DNA from: Paraphaeosphaeria minitans
Lineage: Eukaryota > Ascomycota > Dothideomycetes > Pleosporales > Didymosphaeriaceae
Length of the DNA: 64,000 bases
Assembly (NCBI GenBank): GCA_015832175.1
Contig: WJXW01000004.1
Span: 2,046,001 to 2,110,000 of the forward strand
Direction: 5' to 3'
The translations under genes were made by a program, and so were the position numbers. The notes beneath the pieces are model-generated. The model was given only the letters and a program-made list of their open reading frames with translations. It had not been told where the DNA came from and did not search any database. Positions 51,101-62,958 of the stretch are shown piece after piece. Every line of letters begins with the position of its first letter. Positions within the stretch are counted from its first letter, which is position 1.

Positions 51101-53446
51101 CATGCGTGACTTGAGCTGCTTGCCATCCGGGGAGATGTACAACACGGCCCATTTCTCAGCACACGGATGGCAAGAGCCAGAGGTAGCATCTGAGCCGAGG
51201 ATGCGTGTCATTTCAGAGCACGCCATTCTCAACCGTCGACCGTAAAGCTCAGTGGGTGCGATCTTCGCCTCGTTTGGATCCTCGTGCGGCATGCCAAGTT
51301 GATTTGAGAGGTCCAATAAAGGCTCCCTCGAGGTATGATCGCTGGTCATGGAAGAGGCACTTGCACTCAGGATCGAACTAGCATCACCGCCCGGGGTGGA
51401 TGTGCTGCGGAAGGGCATGGAAATCGCGGATATGGAGGAGGCGGAGGAGGCGATCCCGGTACGCTGTTGGCTTTTGTCGTGATGGCTAGATGTAGGGCGA
51501 CGTTCCGGGAACAATGTATTCACGAGGGTAACAATATCGGCCGGAGACATGACTATGAAAGGTTGCACCTCAACGGTCTCTCTAGGTGATGTGATTGCTT
51601 TCGCCGGGAGAAGTACCGGCTTAGACGGTGATCTGGTGTGTTTGAATCTGGCCAGAATGCTTTCGATGTGCCCGCGGATCTCGGGCAGGATGGGAACTTG
51701 CTGACGCCTAACAGCAACGTTAGTCATGGACAGGTAGACGGTTCCAAATGTGGTCGCGTACCAATTGTAGGTCATGTCCAAAACATGCTTTTGGGCTCGG
51801 ATGGCAATCTCCTTGAGAATTTTCTGACGGGCGTGTTCGGTGATGTGGTGTCCAATCATGATGCTGTGCGTCTAGCGACGGTCAGTAAATCTCCACAAGG
51901 TAGAGACGCGGAAAACACATGCCTCTGGGTGGATAATGGCGTTCAGTAAGAACGTGGAAAAGAGCCAACGCGAGACGAAAAAGTTTTGAGCTCCCTTGCG
52001 CAGGTTCTTCGTCTCGTCCAGCTTCCGGAGGATGGCATTACCAATTTCCAGGACACCCTCGGGAATACCTCCAGCACTCGGATCATCGTCAACAACCTCA
52101 AACAGGCGCTTCACAGCTCTGTCAAAGAACTCTTCGGCGGCGATTGTGTCTTTCGTGGTAGGAGCGATTGGCTGAGTTCCGGTCCTGGCAGACTGCTCCT
52201 CGGCTTTCTCCAAGAGGAACTGGCCATCCTGCAACACCTGCATGAGGTAAAGTTCCAGGTTGGCTTTTCCAGGCCATTCACGCATGCCAGCATAGACGTC
52301 GAGGACAGCTTTGATGAACTTCTCAGTTCCCTGCTTGGATTCCATGATAAGCCTGGCACATGTGGTGGCCCACGCATCCGTCCGACGAAGATCCTCGGCA
52401 GAATCGGGACCAGATGAGTTTGCGAATATGGTGTAGATGAGAGCAGCAAAGGGATCGTGTCGCTGGAAGGAAAGCAAGCGCTCCACTGGACTGGGGCCCT
52501 GGACGGCAGGTTTCTGGGTGCCGAGGGACTTGCCACGGGCTTGCATGGCCATGACCGAATCAATGGGATCCAAAGCCTGGCGGAACGAGGTCAAAGAAGC
52601 GAGCTCCTGTTGAGATAGACTGAGTATGCGAGTAGCTAGAAAATCGGGATTGGTGCGGATTTCGGAAACGAAATCCAGAAGGTCATCCAAGATCTTGGAC
52701 GGAAGCTGATTGAGAAACGTTGGAAAAGACGGAGCCTTGTCGCTCTTCATACTTTTTGACTTGCCAAACTCCAGATCGGCTTCCAACAGTGCGTGTTGTC
52801 GCACGGCGTCACACGAGTTTCGGACATCGTTGACGGCATTATATAGCGTAGCAAACCCTTTCTTGTCGTCGGACCTGAAGCTGTCAACCAAAGTTCGGTA
52901 GGCCAGCTCTCCGCAATGTACCAGACGTGCGGAGAGGGCACTCGACACCAGCCATCGGTGCAGGCGGACTCGCGACTGGGCCTTTCGCTGCTCCTGGTAG
53001 CCCTGCAGGCGGATCAGGTGAGCGAGCTCGGCGAGCGAAGTGGCCGACGTTGGGATTGCCGCGGTGGGCAGGTAGGCATCGGTATAGGACGAGAGGTCTG
53101 CGGGAAGGAGACGCGGCAGACGGCCGGCCGGCGCAGACACGGAGGGGGGCAGCTGGGGCCGTTGGGTGATGGTTGGCGAATGCCTGCCATGGCTGGTGGT
53201 GTCGTATGGTCCGCCAGGTCGACTCCCCATTATGTTCGAAGGTAGCTTGGTGGTGGAGGGTGATGGCGACCTAGGCGGGGAGGAGGACCGGGGCGGAGCC
53301 TCTACGGGAGGGGTCGGGTCATCGACTGCAATTGTATGCGCAGGCTTGTGCGAGGGCGTGTGGCCTCTGGACGAGACGTGGGCGACGGTGGGTGAGACGG
53401 CTGGCAGAGAGTCAGTAGAGCTGCCAACGCATCGTACAGAGCGCAT
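48164..53446 (-). CDS. Large conserved fungal protein, RasGAP-like region (tentative), two exons
   Basis: Exons 53446-51923 and 51871-48164 give 1743 aa. The N-terminus is Pro/Ser-rich. Residues about 120-560 are helical and end in NFFVSRWLFSTFLLNAIIHPE, continuing over the intron as THSIMIGHHITEHARQKILK. The overall helical pattern and this FxxxFLxxAIxxPE-like stretch remind me of RasGAP-type GTPase activators, but I see no unmistakable arginine finger. Two further globular parts (about residues 880-1100 and 1480-1743) are separated by Ser-rich disordered linkers and an acidic DDEEEHDEDSPESDSSDDE run. The intron (51922-51872, 51 nt) is best read as GC-AG (GAG|GCATGT ... GCTAG), because no GT donor keeps the frame. 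The start codon is the first ATG of the long frame; an extra upstream exon is possible. Confidence 0.75.
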
Positions 53447-55116
53447 AGATGCGAGCGAGGGCTATTGGCGAGAGAGATTGGGAAGAGTACACAGCAGGCC
53501 AAGGCCGGCGTCGCGACAGCAAATAACAGGATGGAAAGCACATACGCGGAGGGGTGTGAGAGGCCTGCGCCGATGGCGAGGCGGAGTGTTGGACTCTTCT
53601 AATCATATCGCCATGTTGTTTCCCAGCGCGCACCGGGAGTGGACACGCAGCTCTATTGCAGCAGAAGCATGCTGGTGCCGGTCGGGCGGGGTGGGGGGGA
53701 GGGTGGAGGGGGGAGGGGGGAGAGTCGTGGGCTGCTCGCGACCAGGCGTGTATGCGTTGGCAGGCGGCGTTGCAGGTGGTCGGGCCAGACGACGGCGGCG
53801 GGGCCTGGGACTCGAGCAAGGCGGGCGAAACAACACACTTCGTCTGCGCGCAACAAGAGGATGCGCTTTGCAGCCGACGCGCACCGTGGCAATGGCGGGC
53901 GCTGCACGTTCGGCGGGTCTTCGATTTGATGTGCGCGATGCTGTCCTGCAGGCCGTGGGACGAAAAGGCGCCGCGCCCACGCCCAACCACGCGCCCGCCC
54001 ACAGTGGCGACGACGACGTTGACCAGCACCCTCCACCACCCTTCAGCTGCCGTCTGGCTGTCGCGATGCGGCCCCCAGCCATCGCTGGCCGTGTTCCACT
54101 CCAAGCTTCCCAGATGGCGGCGGCGACGGCGACGGGCCTCCCGCGGTGGCTCGTGGCCGGGTGGCCGCCTTCGCGACCCTCCTACAAGGCCCCCCCCCTC
54201 CCCTTCCACCCCTTCCCACCCCTTCCCACCACGCCCAGCTCGTTGTTGAAAGTGGCATTTCAATTCCGCCCGGCGCACAGGAGCTGACCGCCCCCTCGGC
54301 CATGCAAGACGGCCGACGTGACGACCATCCAGTGGATCAGCCGTCGGCTCTCACCCATCGCCCCTGTCTGCGCTGATGCGTTGTCACTCCAAGACCGTCG
54401 CGCCTGCAGACCGACATGTCAAAAGAAGCCTGCCCCAAAATACCGTGTCCCACTGCCACTCCACTGGCCCAAACAACCGCTGCTATGCCTCTTCATCTCG
54501 GCCTGCAGCTCTAGATTGCGCTCGAATTCGACCGCACCCAACACTGCCCAATGAGCCACACGGCTGCTTTCCCTTCTGCAGCTCAACGTGCGTGAGACTA
54601 GTGTTCGTACGTTGCCTCGCACTGCAAACATATGCAAGAGAAACAATGGAACTGGCGGCATGCAAAGGTGCTGCTGACGAGGTGAGGTGCATGTCGCGTT
54701 TGTCGCATTCGTGCCATGGCCGAGTGCGCGTTCCGATCCAGGTGCGTGTTCTTCTCCATTTGACTTGGTGATGCTGCGCCGGCCCGTAGGTACGAAACTG
54801 CCTGAGGCTGTTCGTAGCAGGACCGTCAGCCTTGAACACACGACGACGTGGTATCCCCACCGCTCCACGAGTTCCGCCCAGGAAATGCATCCTGCATGTG
54901 CCTTGTTTGGGCATCAATCGATCTGAGTCGCACGTTTCCCCAACGCTCGTCGTGCACAACAGTATCGCCAATACAGGCATCGAATATTGTCGATCCCCGA
55001 CGAAGACCGGCCTATCCTCGCGTGCAACACTTCCCACGCAAGCTTCTAGAAGCAATTATCAGGCCGCAATCTTCCGAAACGCGCGCTATTTCCCAGATAA
55101 GATACACAGTGCTGTC
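53447..55116. other. Intergenic, G/C-skewed, no gene supported
   Basis: 1.67 kb with frames of up to 373 aa (one overlapping the next gene's 5' exon), all rich in Arg, Pro and Gly on both strands. This is the expected artefact of GC-rich DNA. A G/GGA-rich stretch lies at about 53685-53725 and a C-rich one at about 54188-54235. Confidence 0.5.
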
Positions 55117-56551
55117 TCAAATCATGGCTTCCCTGAGTAACGGCGCGACACGTTTTCGACTGTGTTGTACTTGGCGCTGCCACCACACATTTCTCCAATA
55201 TCCGTCGCCGTCGTGATCGTAAGAGTTACCTTCTCCACTCTGCCACTCCTCGAGGCCCAGCTCATTGCTTAGCTCTGCTGCGAATTTCTTCGCGCTTGCA
55301 ATACCCGCTGCGCCGAACGCCCAAACCAAGAGCTCCCTCTGAAAGTGGCCCTCTGCGGAAGTCGACGTGTTCATCAAGGAATACACGTCCAGCTCACGCT
55401 CTGTAGCGAATCGCTCGAGTGCTTCCAAGAAAGCGTCATCTGTCGTGCCAGTGTTTGCTTCGTCTGCCGCCTTCTTCTGCAGGAACTCGATATTTTTCAC
55501 CACTGAGCTGATGCCGAGTTTCAGGCCCTTGTCGTTCCACAGCTTGTAGTCCTTTCTCAGTATATCCTGCAGCTGCATTCCTCCAATGTCCTTTTTCGCC
55601 GAATCAATCTGCTCGTAGAACTTGTTGCGGTCAAAGCTCGCAGCAAATTTCGGACAGGCCGCAATTTTGGCTTCGAGGTACTCGACAGCTTCTCGATCAT
55701 GATCGGTGGTCTTGGACTTATCTTGGAGGTTCGCAGTATCAATAAGGATGCTCGCCAATCCGAGCTGCGCAGCTTGGGCATCCCAGACTTTGACGACGTC
55801 GTCGTCATCAGATAGGCTGTCATCTTGTGCATGGGCAGCACGCGACGACAATCCTGGACCCGAAAGCGAATCCCACGACTGTCGCAGATACTTGGCAACA
55901 AGGCTGGTGCAACTGCCACTCTTTTCTAACACGCGAGGTTCGTCACCGGCCTCGGATGGTACTTTACCTTCTTCGTCATGGTGATCGATGACGCCTCCAA
56001 CCCTGTCGGCGTAAATTTTACCAAGCTGGCCCTGTAAGGCGTTGTGGTCTACCAGAACCCACTTCGTATTTTGCGGTGGTAGCTTGGACTTGAGAGCGGA
56101 CAGCTCAGGTAGGTCGTCTAGGGTTAATAGGTGTTGAGAGTTTATGTTGGCATGTTTGAAAAGTTCCAAGAATTCAGGCCGTAGTTGAATGTCTGATTTA
56201 GGTATGTTGGTTATTGGAATGTAGATTGGAGAAAAGGCGTCTCGGGGTGGAGCCATAGACCGCACATATGCATATCTGTTGCTTCAGTCAACTAAAAGAC
56301 GGTTTGTTGCCTGTGATGTTGCGAAGGACTGACAAGATGGAGCATGTCATGCTATCGAGATCTGCGCTCTCATTTCCAATGACAATGGTGACATTTTGGC
56401 TCGTTTCGATAGCACCTCGGAGTGCGCCTCGGGCTTGGGCTAAGAAGCCGCGTAATGAATTTCTAGGTACAGTCATGCTCATGGTTAATCGGCGCGAAGT
56501 TGATGACATGTGCACACTGCAGACTGTACAAGCTTGGAAGAGGCGGTTCAT
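55117..56551 (-). CDS. PPX1: Exopolyphosphatase PPX1, two exons
   Basis: Exons 56551-56334 and 56275-55117 (58-nt GT-AG intron, donor GTCAGT) give up to 458 aa. The junction yields SMTCSILYAYVRSMAPP, as expected for the family. It belongs to the DHH superfamily: TIVIGNESADLDSM, the metal-binding WVLVDHN and VIDHHDEE, and LIDTANLQDKSKTTDHD. The DHHA2-like C-terminal domain starts at about KDYKLWNDKGLKLGISSV. Yeast Ppx1 removes orthophosphate from polyphosphate chain ends in the cytosol and mitochondrion. Start uncertain: ATGs at 56551, 56509 and 56482 are all in frame; the later ones (MSSTSRRL, MSMTVPRNSL) fit the family length better. Confidence 0.94.
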
Positions 56552-57156
56552 TAGATTTGTGTACAGGGATGACGTAAAGATCGCGTACCTTTATAGGGAA
56601 TAGCGTCTCGGCGCCTAGGCTCTTTCCTCACCACGCCCACGACTTTGGCACTTGTCCTGTACCTCATATCTACATACATACACAGTAATACTTGACTTGA
56701 GCGCAGACATCGGCTTTCATCGGTTTCATGACAATTATTCCGATCGAACACCTAAGCTTGAGGTACCTTCATAGCCGCTAGGTAACGTCCGAGGCACATT
56801 CACTTTTGCGCCCCTCAGCACTACCAAGACATGGGGTGGGCGGCAAAAAGCGGTCCAGACAACGGTCATCTCCATATGTGGTGAAGCCTGCTGGCATATC
56901 TTTCCGTGATTGGCCACCTACCTGCCACAAGGTAGTGATGTTCTGAGCGCAGCCCCTATTATGTACAACGGTGTGGCCTCTGTAACAGAGGTCCGGGCTT
57001 ATAAGGCATACAAACCGGCCCCAGAGCACCGTTACCTCGAATTTAACCTTGCTGATATGGGGGGCCATTTTCCAAGGTCTGCGCGCACCGGTTGATTGGA
57101 CATGCGTGGCATATATTGGCCACATGCACACTCGCGTATAGCAAGGTGAAGAGGCC
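56552..57156. promoter_or_regulatory. Divergent promoter spacer
   Basis: 600 bp between PPX1 (-) and the cell-surface protein gene (+). No coding signal or identifiable motif seen. Confidence 0.45.
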
Positions 57157-59595
57157 ATGTTCTTCCATCTCGTCCTGTTCGGCCTGTTCTCGTGGTCGTA
57201 TGCAACTGCGCAGAGCCTGCAGAATGCTTCGAGCACGCAGCCGACCTTGTCGGCCACGTTGGGTGGGACAGGCACACCGTCTCCATCAAGGACGTTGAAT
57301 TCCTCCTCTTCGCAGGGTATAGTAGTCTACATTGGATTCGTAAGTTCTCGCTGATTTGCTCTCGTAGGCTCCATAGAATCCTGCAATAGCGCCTGGCAAT
57401 CGTACAAATCGCGAATGACGCGACCCTATACGACGGACACCGCGACAATTACAAAGACTCTCTCAATCAGCACCAGCTTGATGGGAAAACAGACATGCTC
57501 TTCATACTGTGGATCAATCTGTTATGCAGACACCTTATCTGCTAAGACTGTCTTGATTCCCGGGACGTACACGACGACCGAGCACTCCTTCTCCTCGCGA
57601 CTCACGTACTCTGGACCTGCGCCGAACTGTACAGTACCCGCAGCGGACTGCAAACAGCTGTGGACCAGTTATACCTCCGCTGATAAAGCATGGAGCAGGA
57701 CGGGAGGAATAGGCTCGCCTTTGACCCCTGGCTGCACCGATGGTTGCCAAAGGACGACATGCCGCTTTGGAGGAGGCGACAAAGGTGCAATACCAACGCC
57801 TGGTGTACAAGAGCGCTACTGGAACAGTCTGAAGCTGTTCTATTTTCCAGAAACCAGGAACGTCTCTCGAGACATGTGCGCGACATCTCCAACTCAAACG
57901 CCTGAACTCCCTGTTTCCTACTCCAGCTACATTCCGACTACTACCGAAGGTTTCGTCGTCCAGGATGGGAAAACGCTCTACAAAGGCAATGTCTACATCT
58001 CCGTCGATCAGTTGGAAGTGGGCGACAACTGCGGTTACACTACTGTCATGCATGACATCGCATTCCCGGTTGCATCTTCTGACGTTCAATCTCAACGAGC
58101 CATGGAGGTCGAGCCTGTCAGCGGTAAGTATTGGCCTGTGAATTGGGCAGATTTCAACGAACCAGTACCGTATAGTGCATACATTGGGGGTCAGGGTATG
58201 AGTTTCTCCGCCATCCCTCCAGAACAAATGTTCAGCTCCTCGGTATACTGCAAGACGGCCATCTGCGACAGGTCTGCAGTCTTGCCCGGGAAGTACAATC
58301 CTTGGATGATCCTTCCGCTTGCGATCAAAGACTTGGATCCCGAGTTCGCCGACTGCGGAATTCCAGATGGCTACACGTGGTTTGATCCTCCCATAGCTCT
58401 TCATAGCGCGCCCAACTTCCTCACTACAAATTCGCCTGATCCAGCAAGCACTCCAGCTACACCAGCCAGCTCAGTGATCGCATTGCCAGCTAAGACCTCG
58501 AGTCCCGCAGCAGCCGAGCCGCCGTCTTCTGCGCCTCCTCCATACGACCCTCCCCCGTATGATCCTCCTGCCAACAAGGATCCTCCAACCGCCGATCCCC
58601 CGGGGAACAAACCTTCGCCACACGATCCTAATAATCCACCCACCGCCAATCCGCCAACGAATAAGCCTCCCACTTACAACCCTCCTTCCAACAATCCCGC
58701 ACCCGGTGGCCAAACCCCGAATAGTGGACAGAACCCAAACGATCCTGTGTATACTCGACCAGAACAGGCCGATCCAGCATCAAGGCCACGGATAACAGTC
58801 GGGCCTACCGTCATCCCCATTGCCCCCGATGGCCAGGGTCTAGTCATCCATGCACCCACCACCATTGCTCCAGACGCTTCGGCCGTTATCGGCAGCACAA
58901 CATACCAGCTGTCCTCTGGCGTTCTGACCATGGTGTCCTCGGGTGGGACATCTTCGATCACGCTAGGAGACGCAGCCCAGAATGCTGTCGGTACTGTCGT
59001 CGGTCTCGGCAACGGAGGATCCTTCACGATAACCACAGCCGGATCCTCTCTAGTCTTCGATGTAAAGACCACTATCAAGGATGGAAATCCCGCGCAGACG
59101 ATAGGAGATATGGTTGTCTCCGTCGGCAGCGACGGTGTACGCATCAGCAACTTGAAGAACGGAGAACAGACAACCGTTGCTTTTGCCGACGTTGAAGGGG
59201 CGATCACAGGCCGTGAAGGGAGCTTCAACGCTGCTGCATTCACGGGTGCGACGTTCGGTGATGAAGGGTTTGGCGCGGCATCGGCGTACAACACTAGAGA
59301 TTCTACGGGAGATTCTAAGGGAGTCTCTAAGGGAGTTTCTGCGGGAGATGCTCAGGGCGGGTCTGCTGTGACGAGCAAAACCGATCCAGCGTCAACGGGA
59401 TCAAATGCAGAAGGAAGTACATCGGCCGGCACAGGGCGTTCTTCAGCATCCGGCACTGGCTCAGCAGGCGCCAACGGCAGCGAAAGCGAGACAGGGGTAC
59501 CATCGAGTGCGACAAACAAGGGCGCAGCGGCGTCGGTGTCGGCTCCATGGTATCTTCAATTTCTTTCAATGTGCATACTCGTAGCGTATTTTTAA
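57157..59595 (+). CDS. Secreted, GPI-anchored-type cell-surface protein, two exons
   Basis: Exons 57157-57316 and 57368-59595 give 795 aa. Exon 1 encodes a signal peptide (MFFHLVLFGLFSWSYATAQS) and a Ser/Thr-rich stretch. The intron (51 nt, donor GTATAG) joins to SIESCNSAWQSYKS; the better-looking GTAAGT 23 bp downstream leaves the wrong phase. A Cys-containing ectodomain (about 50-395) carries C-S-S-Y-C-G-S-I-C and other Cys pairs. A Pro/Asn-rich hinge (PPYDPP, NKPP and TANPP units) follows. Next is a repetitive beta region rich in Gly/Thr/Val, such as GQGLVIHAPTTIAPDASAVI and STTYQLSSGVLTMVSSGGTS, as found in many fungal wall proteins. The protein ends with a Ser/Gly-rich segment and a hydrophobic C-terminus (WYLQFLSMCILVAYF) typical of a GPI signal. 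Function unknown; probably wall or plasma-membrane surface. Confidence 0.85.
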
Positions 59596-60408
59596 AACAG
59601 CGCAGTAGACTAGATCTCAGCAAATCACCTCATCGTGACTCCATACAGCATCCCCTCCAGCGCTGTGACGATGTCACCTTACCCCTTTCTGCTCATTCCA
59701 AATTCGCGCTCCTTCACTCTGCTATCCTCGTTCTGGAGTACCAGCCTATAACACTACATTGAGGAAAGAGTTTGTGAAGATGTGGGTTGGCTTGTGTTCT
59801 ATCCACTCCGCCGGCGTACGCAGCTTCTCCGGCACTCACTTCCCATCGCACAGCACACAGACCGTAGAAATGAAGTCCTGCGCCCAGGCACATATAAAAC
59901 CACGTCTATTGCAGTCTCTTTCGCCATGCTTGCTGCACTCGGTGACTGTTGGGGTGCAGGCTGCCCGGGAGAATAGGACCAATAGGCGCATGGATTTTCC
60001 TAGAGGGACGCTGCCAGCGAACGGGAGGAGGAAGGGGAGGACGGTTCGGTAATTCATGGTGAGAAAAGATTTTTTTTTCTTGAGAACATGATAACAGAAG
60101 ATGATGTGTGTGGTGGATGGCGTATGTGACTACAGAGCTTTGCGGTGGGAAGACACGAGCAGAGTAGTTCAGTCACGGGTAGATTGTGTTGTTACATCTG
60201 AAGCCTGGATGACCATGGTATTCATCTGTTTATAACTGCTCTGCGCTCGCAACAGGATCATGGCACACCTTCGAGCTGGTATTAGATGTGTGTCTATCCA
60301 CCGGTTGAGCTGTCCATCTATCGTATAATAATGCTTGGAGACGGCACATCAAACACAATGAATCAGCTTTTCTACAAAAACACTTGATTCAGGGAACTCT
60401 GTGCGTAG
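59596..60408. other. Intergenic, no gene seen
   Basis: Terminator region of the surface-protein gene, followed by increasingly AT-rich sequence with a T8 run near 60070. No supported frame. Confidence 0.5.
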
Positions 60409-62400
60409 TCAGCTAGTTCTTTTCTCCAATGATATGGTTTTCAAACTTACGAAGTTCACCGAGCAATTCGCCATCTGAGCGTCAAACGTCTCAACCTCTC
60501 CCGAGGTGTGGTTGACTCTAACTTGTTGGCTTGTTTGTATGGAAGGATCGTTCAGCAAGTAGTTCAATGGCTCCAGTCTCATAGCAGAGTGCGCCGATGT
60601 CATGTCAGTGTTTGGCCTGACTGGTCAATTTACCGCGCATCGTGCTACATGTGGGCATCGACTCACAAATCTCCAGTGTGCGGTACGTGATGCATTCCCA
60701 GGTTGAACCAGAGGACGCCGGAGAAAAGTTTCAGGAGCAGCATGGTAGGCAGTTGGGGTTTGAAGACTTACAGGTCCTCTTGCTCCAAGCTTTCGCCGTC
60801 GAGAAACTTTGCGAAGTCGACGAGCGGATTCTCAACGTCGTATGTGTTGACCCAGTCTGCGGCTCTAGGTTCCGTGTCTTTTGTCTAGTAACGAACAGGT
60901 CTGCTGTTGCGAAATGTGCCGCTCGACCCGCATCTGATGAGTTGGACATGGTGAGGTGGGTGGCTCCCGCAGCTACGATGATCAAACTTGATTCTGTTCC
61001 ACGTATGGTAGGGGTAGAAGCTTACCTCGCTTTATCCTGTAGCCAGGGTATTCGCCATACTTGTTCGGAGAATCCGTATTGACGATGGCATACATCGCTG
61101 CATCGTTAGGCGCCCAAGGTATACCCGACTTGTCTTCGTGGGTTATGAAAGTCTTTTCTAGCTTCATGGTCTTGCGAGCTTTGCCAGCTGACCAAGGATA
61201 CTCAACTGTCGCTCGTACGACTTCGACTTTCTGCACACTATGCTCTCGTCCAAGAACATCTAGATCCACTTTGAATGTCATGACGTGGTCATGAAGAGCT
61301 CCAGAAAGAGCATCATGGATCTTGAAGCCATAGTCGTAGTACTCGGCGAAGTATGCGACCGAAATATATCCTGACGCCCGAACTGAGACCTCAATGGCGC
61401 CATCGTAAAAGAAGGTGTAGTCGAAAAGGTAATCGTAATTACCAACGGTAGCGATCCAGCGAACTGTGAACGCAACGTTTCTAGCAACGCTAGTATAATT
61501 TTGCGCAAAGGCGAAATGTCTTCTAATCGGGTAGTTCGTGTCGGCTTCGAACATGCAAATCGCGTCTGGTACTCTGTGATAGCAGCCAATTCAGCATAAG
61601 ATACTTCAGGACCAGCTTCTGGAAGTCACCTACGCCGCGTCCATGTAGGTTGCATGACTTGGACAGTCATGGCCCTTCACAAGCGAGACCATCGAGCTGC
61701 CCATTCCCCCAAAAAAGTCAAATTAGAGCGTCTCGGACAACACAGGGTCGGAGCCAGCGTAATGAGCCATTGCTTCCTGCAGTGCAAGCTCGTAGATGAT
61801 ACGCTGATTCTTGAAGCGTATGTCGAACAAGGCTAGACCTAACTCAGGAGATGTAACCAGATAGAACTCGAAATCCATCCACGACACGAAACTTTCCTTT
61901 TTATCAAAACTGAATCGGTTGCCCCCTTCTGCGACTGTAATAGGTGAGGGGAAATTGTCTAAGCGTAACTCGCCTTGCTTATCGGTCGATGTCCAGGTAC
62001 CGTCTTCATTGGGGACTGGCTTGTTGAAGGTGGATGAAAGACCGTGATGTTATTAAAGTAGCTAGTAAGGAGAGAGCCCGAATTTCGGCGAGAGATGTTG
62101 CAACTCCATAATGAGTGGGAATAGGAAGCGATAAGGCCGGTACAATGAAAATTTGCGTAGCTGCACCGAACATACAAGCCACAGTCAATCCCTGGACTCT
62201 GCCATCGAACCAGAACAAATTCCCGAGGTTCTTTTGAGTCCATTCGGAGCTGAAATGGAGAGAAGTCTGACGTTGCCGTCTGAAGTAATGTTCGAGTGCC
62301 ATTGGGTGGAAGCTACCCCGCTTTCCGGCACTGGTGTGAGCTCGCAATGCTAGACACGAAGCGACTTGTACTCTACTCACAACTCGTACCTATACAAATT
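60409..62400 (-). pseudogene. Copper amine oxidase pseudogene (C-terminal two thirds)
   Basis: Read on the minus strand this is a recognisable copper amine oxidase: FWFDGRVQG and GLYVRCSY (N3 domain), FVSWMDFEFYLV, LFDIRFKNQRIIYEL, FDFFGGMGSSMVSLVKGHDC, the topaquinone site TVGNYDYLFDYTFFYDG (NYDY at 61429-61440), IHDALSGALHDHV, FNLGMHHVPHTGDL and SAHSAMRLEPLNYLL. Functional members deaminate primary amines with Cu and topaquinone. Several introns (for example GTAGGT after YMDAA; GTAAGC after YRIKR) are still recognisable. It is broken by an in-frame TAA at 61723-61725 where a Tyr-like position is expected, by a one-base loss near 60878-60882 that shifts the frame after FVTRQK, and by frameshifts within the N3 region (about 62030 and 62190). 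I see no complete N1-N2 part. Part of it may still be transcribed. Confidence 0.85.
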
Positions 62401-62958
62401 GACACTTTTGATGACTTTTGTGCATTATTGAGCAACTCTATGTAAGCAGCAATCACTCGCACGACAGGTCAAGTTTGCTGTCGCACGAAGATCTACATAT
62501 GAATGACTGCAATGTCGGCCACGACCTTACCAGGCAGGTCAGCTCACGAAAGAATCGATAGAAATTACACACCTTCATAGATGAAGATGTCACAATCAGA
62601 TACTGTAATAGAGAGTTCGCCCGCAATCCTTCTTCCAGATGGGATAGGATGCCTTCGACATGATGCCACAACGGAGATTAGCCTTCGTATGCTCACTTCC
62701 ATAAACCTTCTTCGTGAAGAGCCTTTGTACGACGCGCCTCACGTATTTAGCTTCAGCCACCTATGAGCAGACCTACATTAGTCTCATTCCCCACTTGGAG
62801 TCGCAAGGCGGGAAACCTGGCTTACATTGAGGACATTATAAATTTGGAACTACAGGATTTCAACACGATGTGTACCGGTAACGGGTCGTGATGAACAATA
62901 CGGGCAACAGCAAAGCTATTCTGGGCCCAGACGCTAAGGCAAGGCTGCATGCTCTGAG
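62401..62958. other. Sequence between the two amine oxidase relics
   Basis: AT-richer, multiple short frames. A plus-strand frame at 62581-62766 (61 aa) might be a decayed upstream part of the plus-strand relic but shows no decisive motif. Confidence 0.35.

Noticed and set aside
53166..54287. 373-aa plus-strand frame opposite the start of the 1743-aa protein
   Set aside because: Arg/Gly/Pro-rich and partly antisense to a well-supported coding exon. No family resemblance.
60982..61554. Possibility that the minus-strand amine oxidase is an active gene
   Set aside because: This exon is intact and holds the topaquinone site. However, the adjoining exons carry an in-frame TAA, a one-base deletion and further shifts that no plausible short intron removes without deleting conserved motifs.
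61700..61760. A cryptic intron spanning the TAA at 61723-61725
   Set aside because: A GT...AG pair 46 nt apart exists, and CTAAT resembles a branch point. Splicing it would remove the conserved FGGMG region, so decay is the simpler reading.
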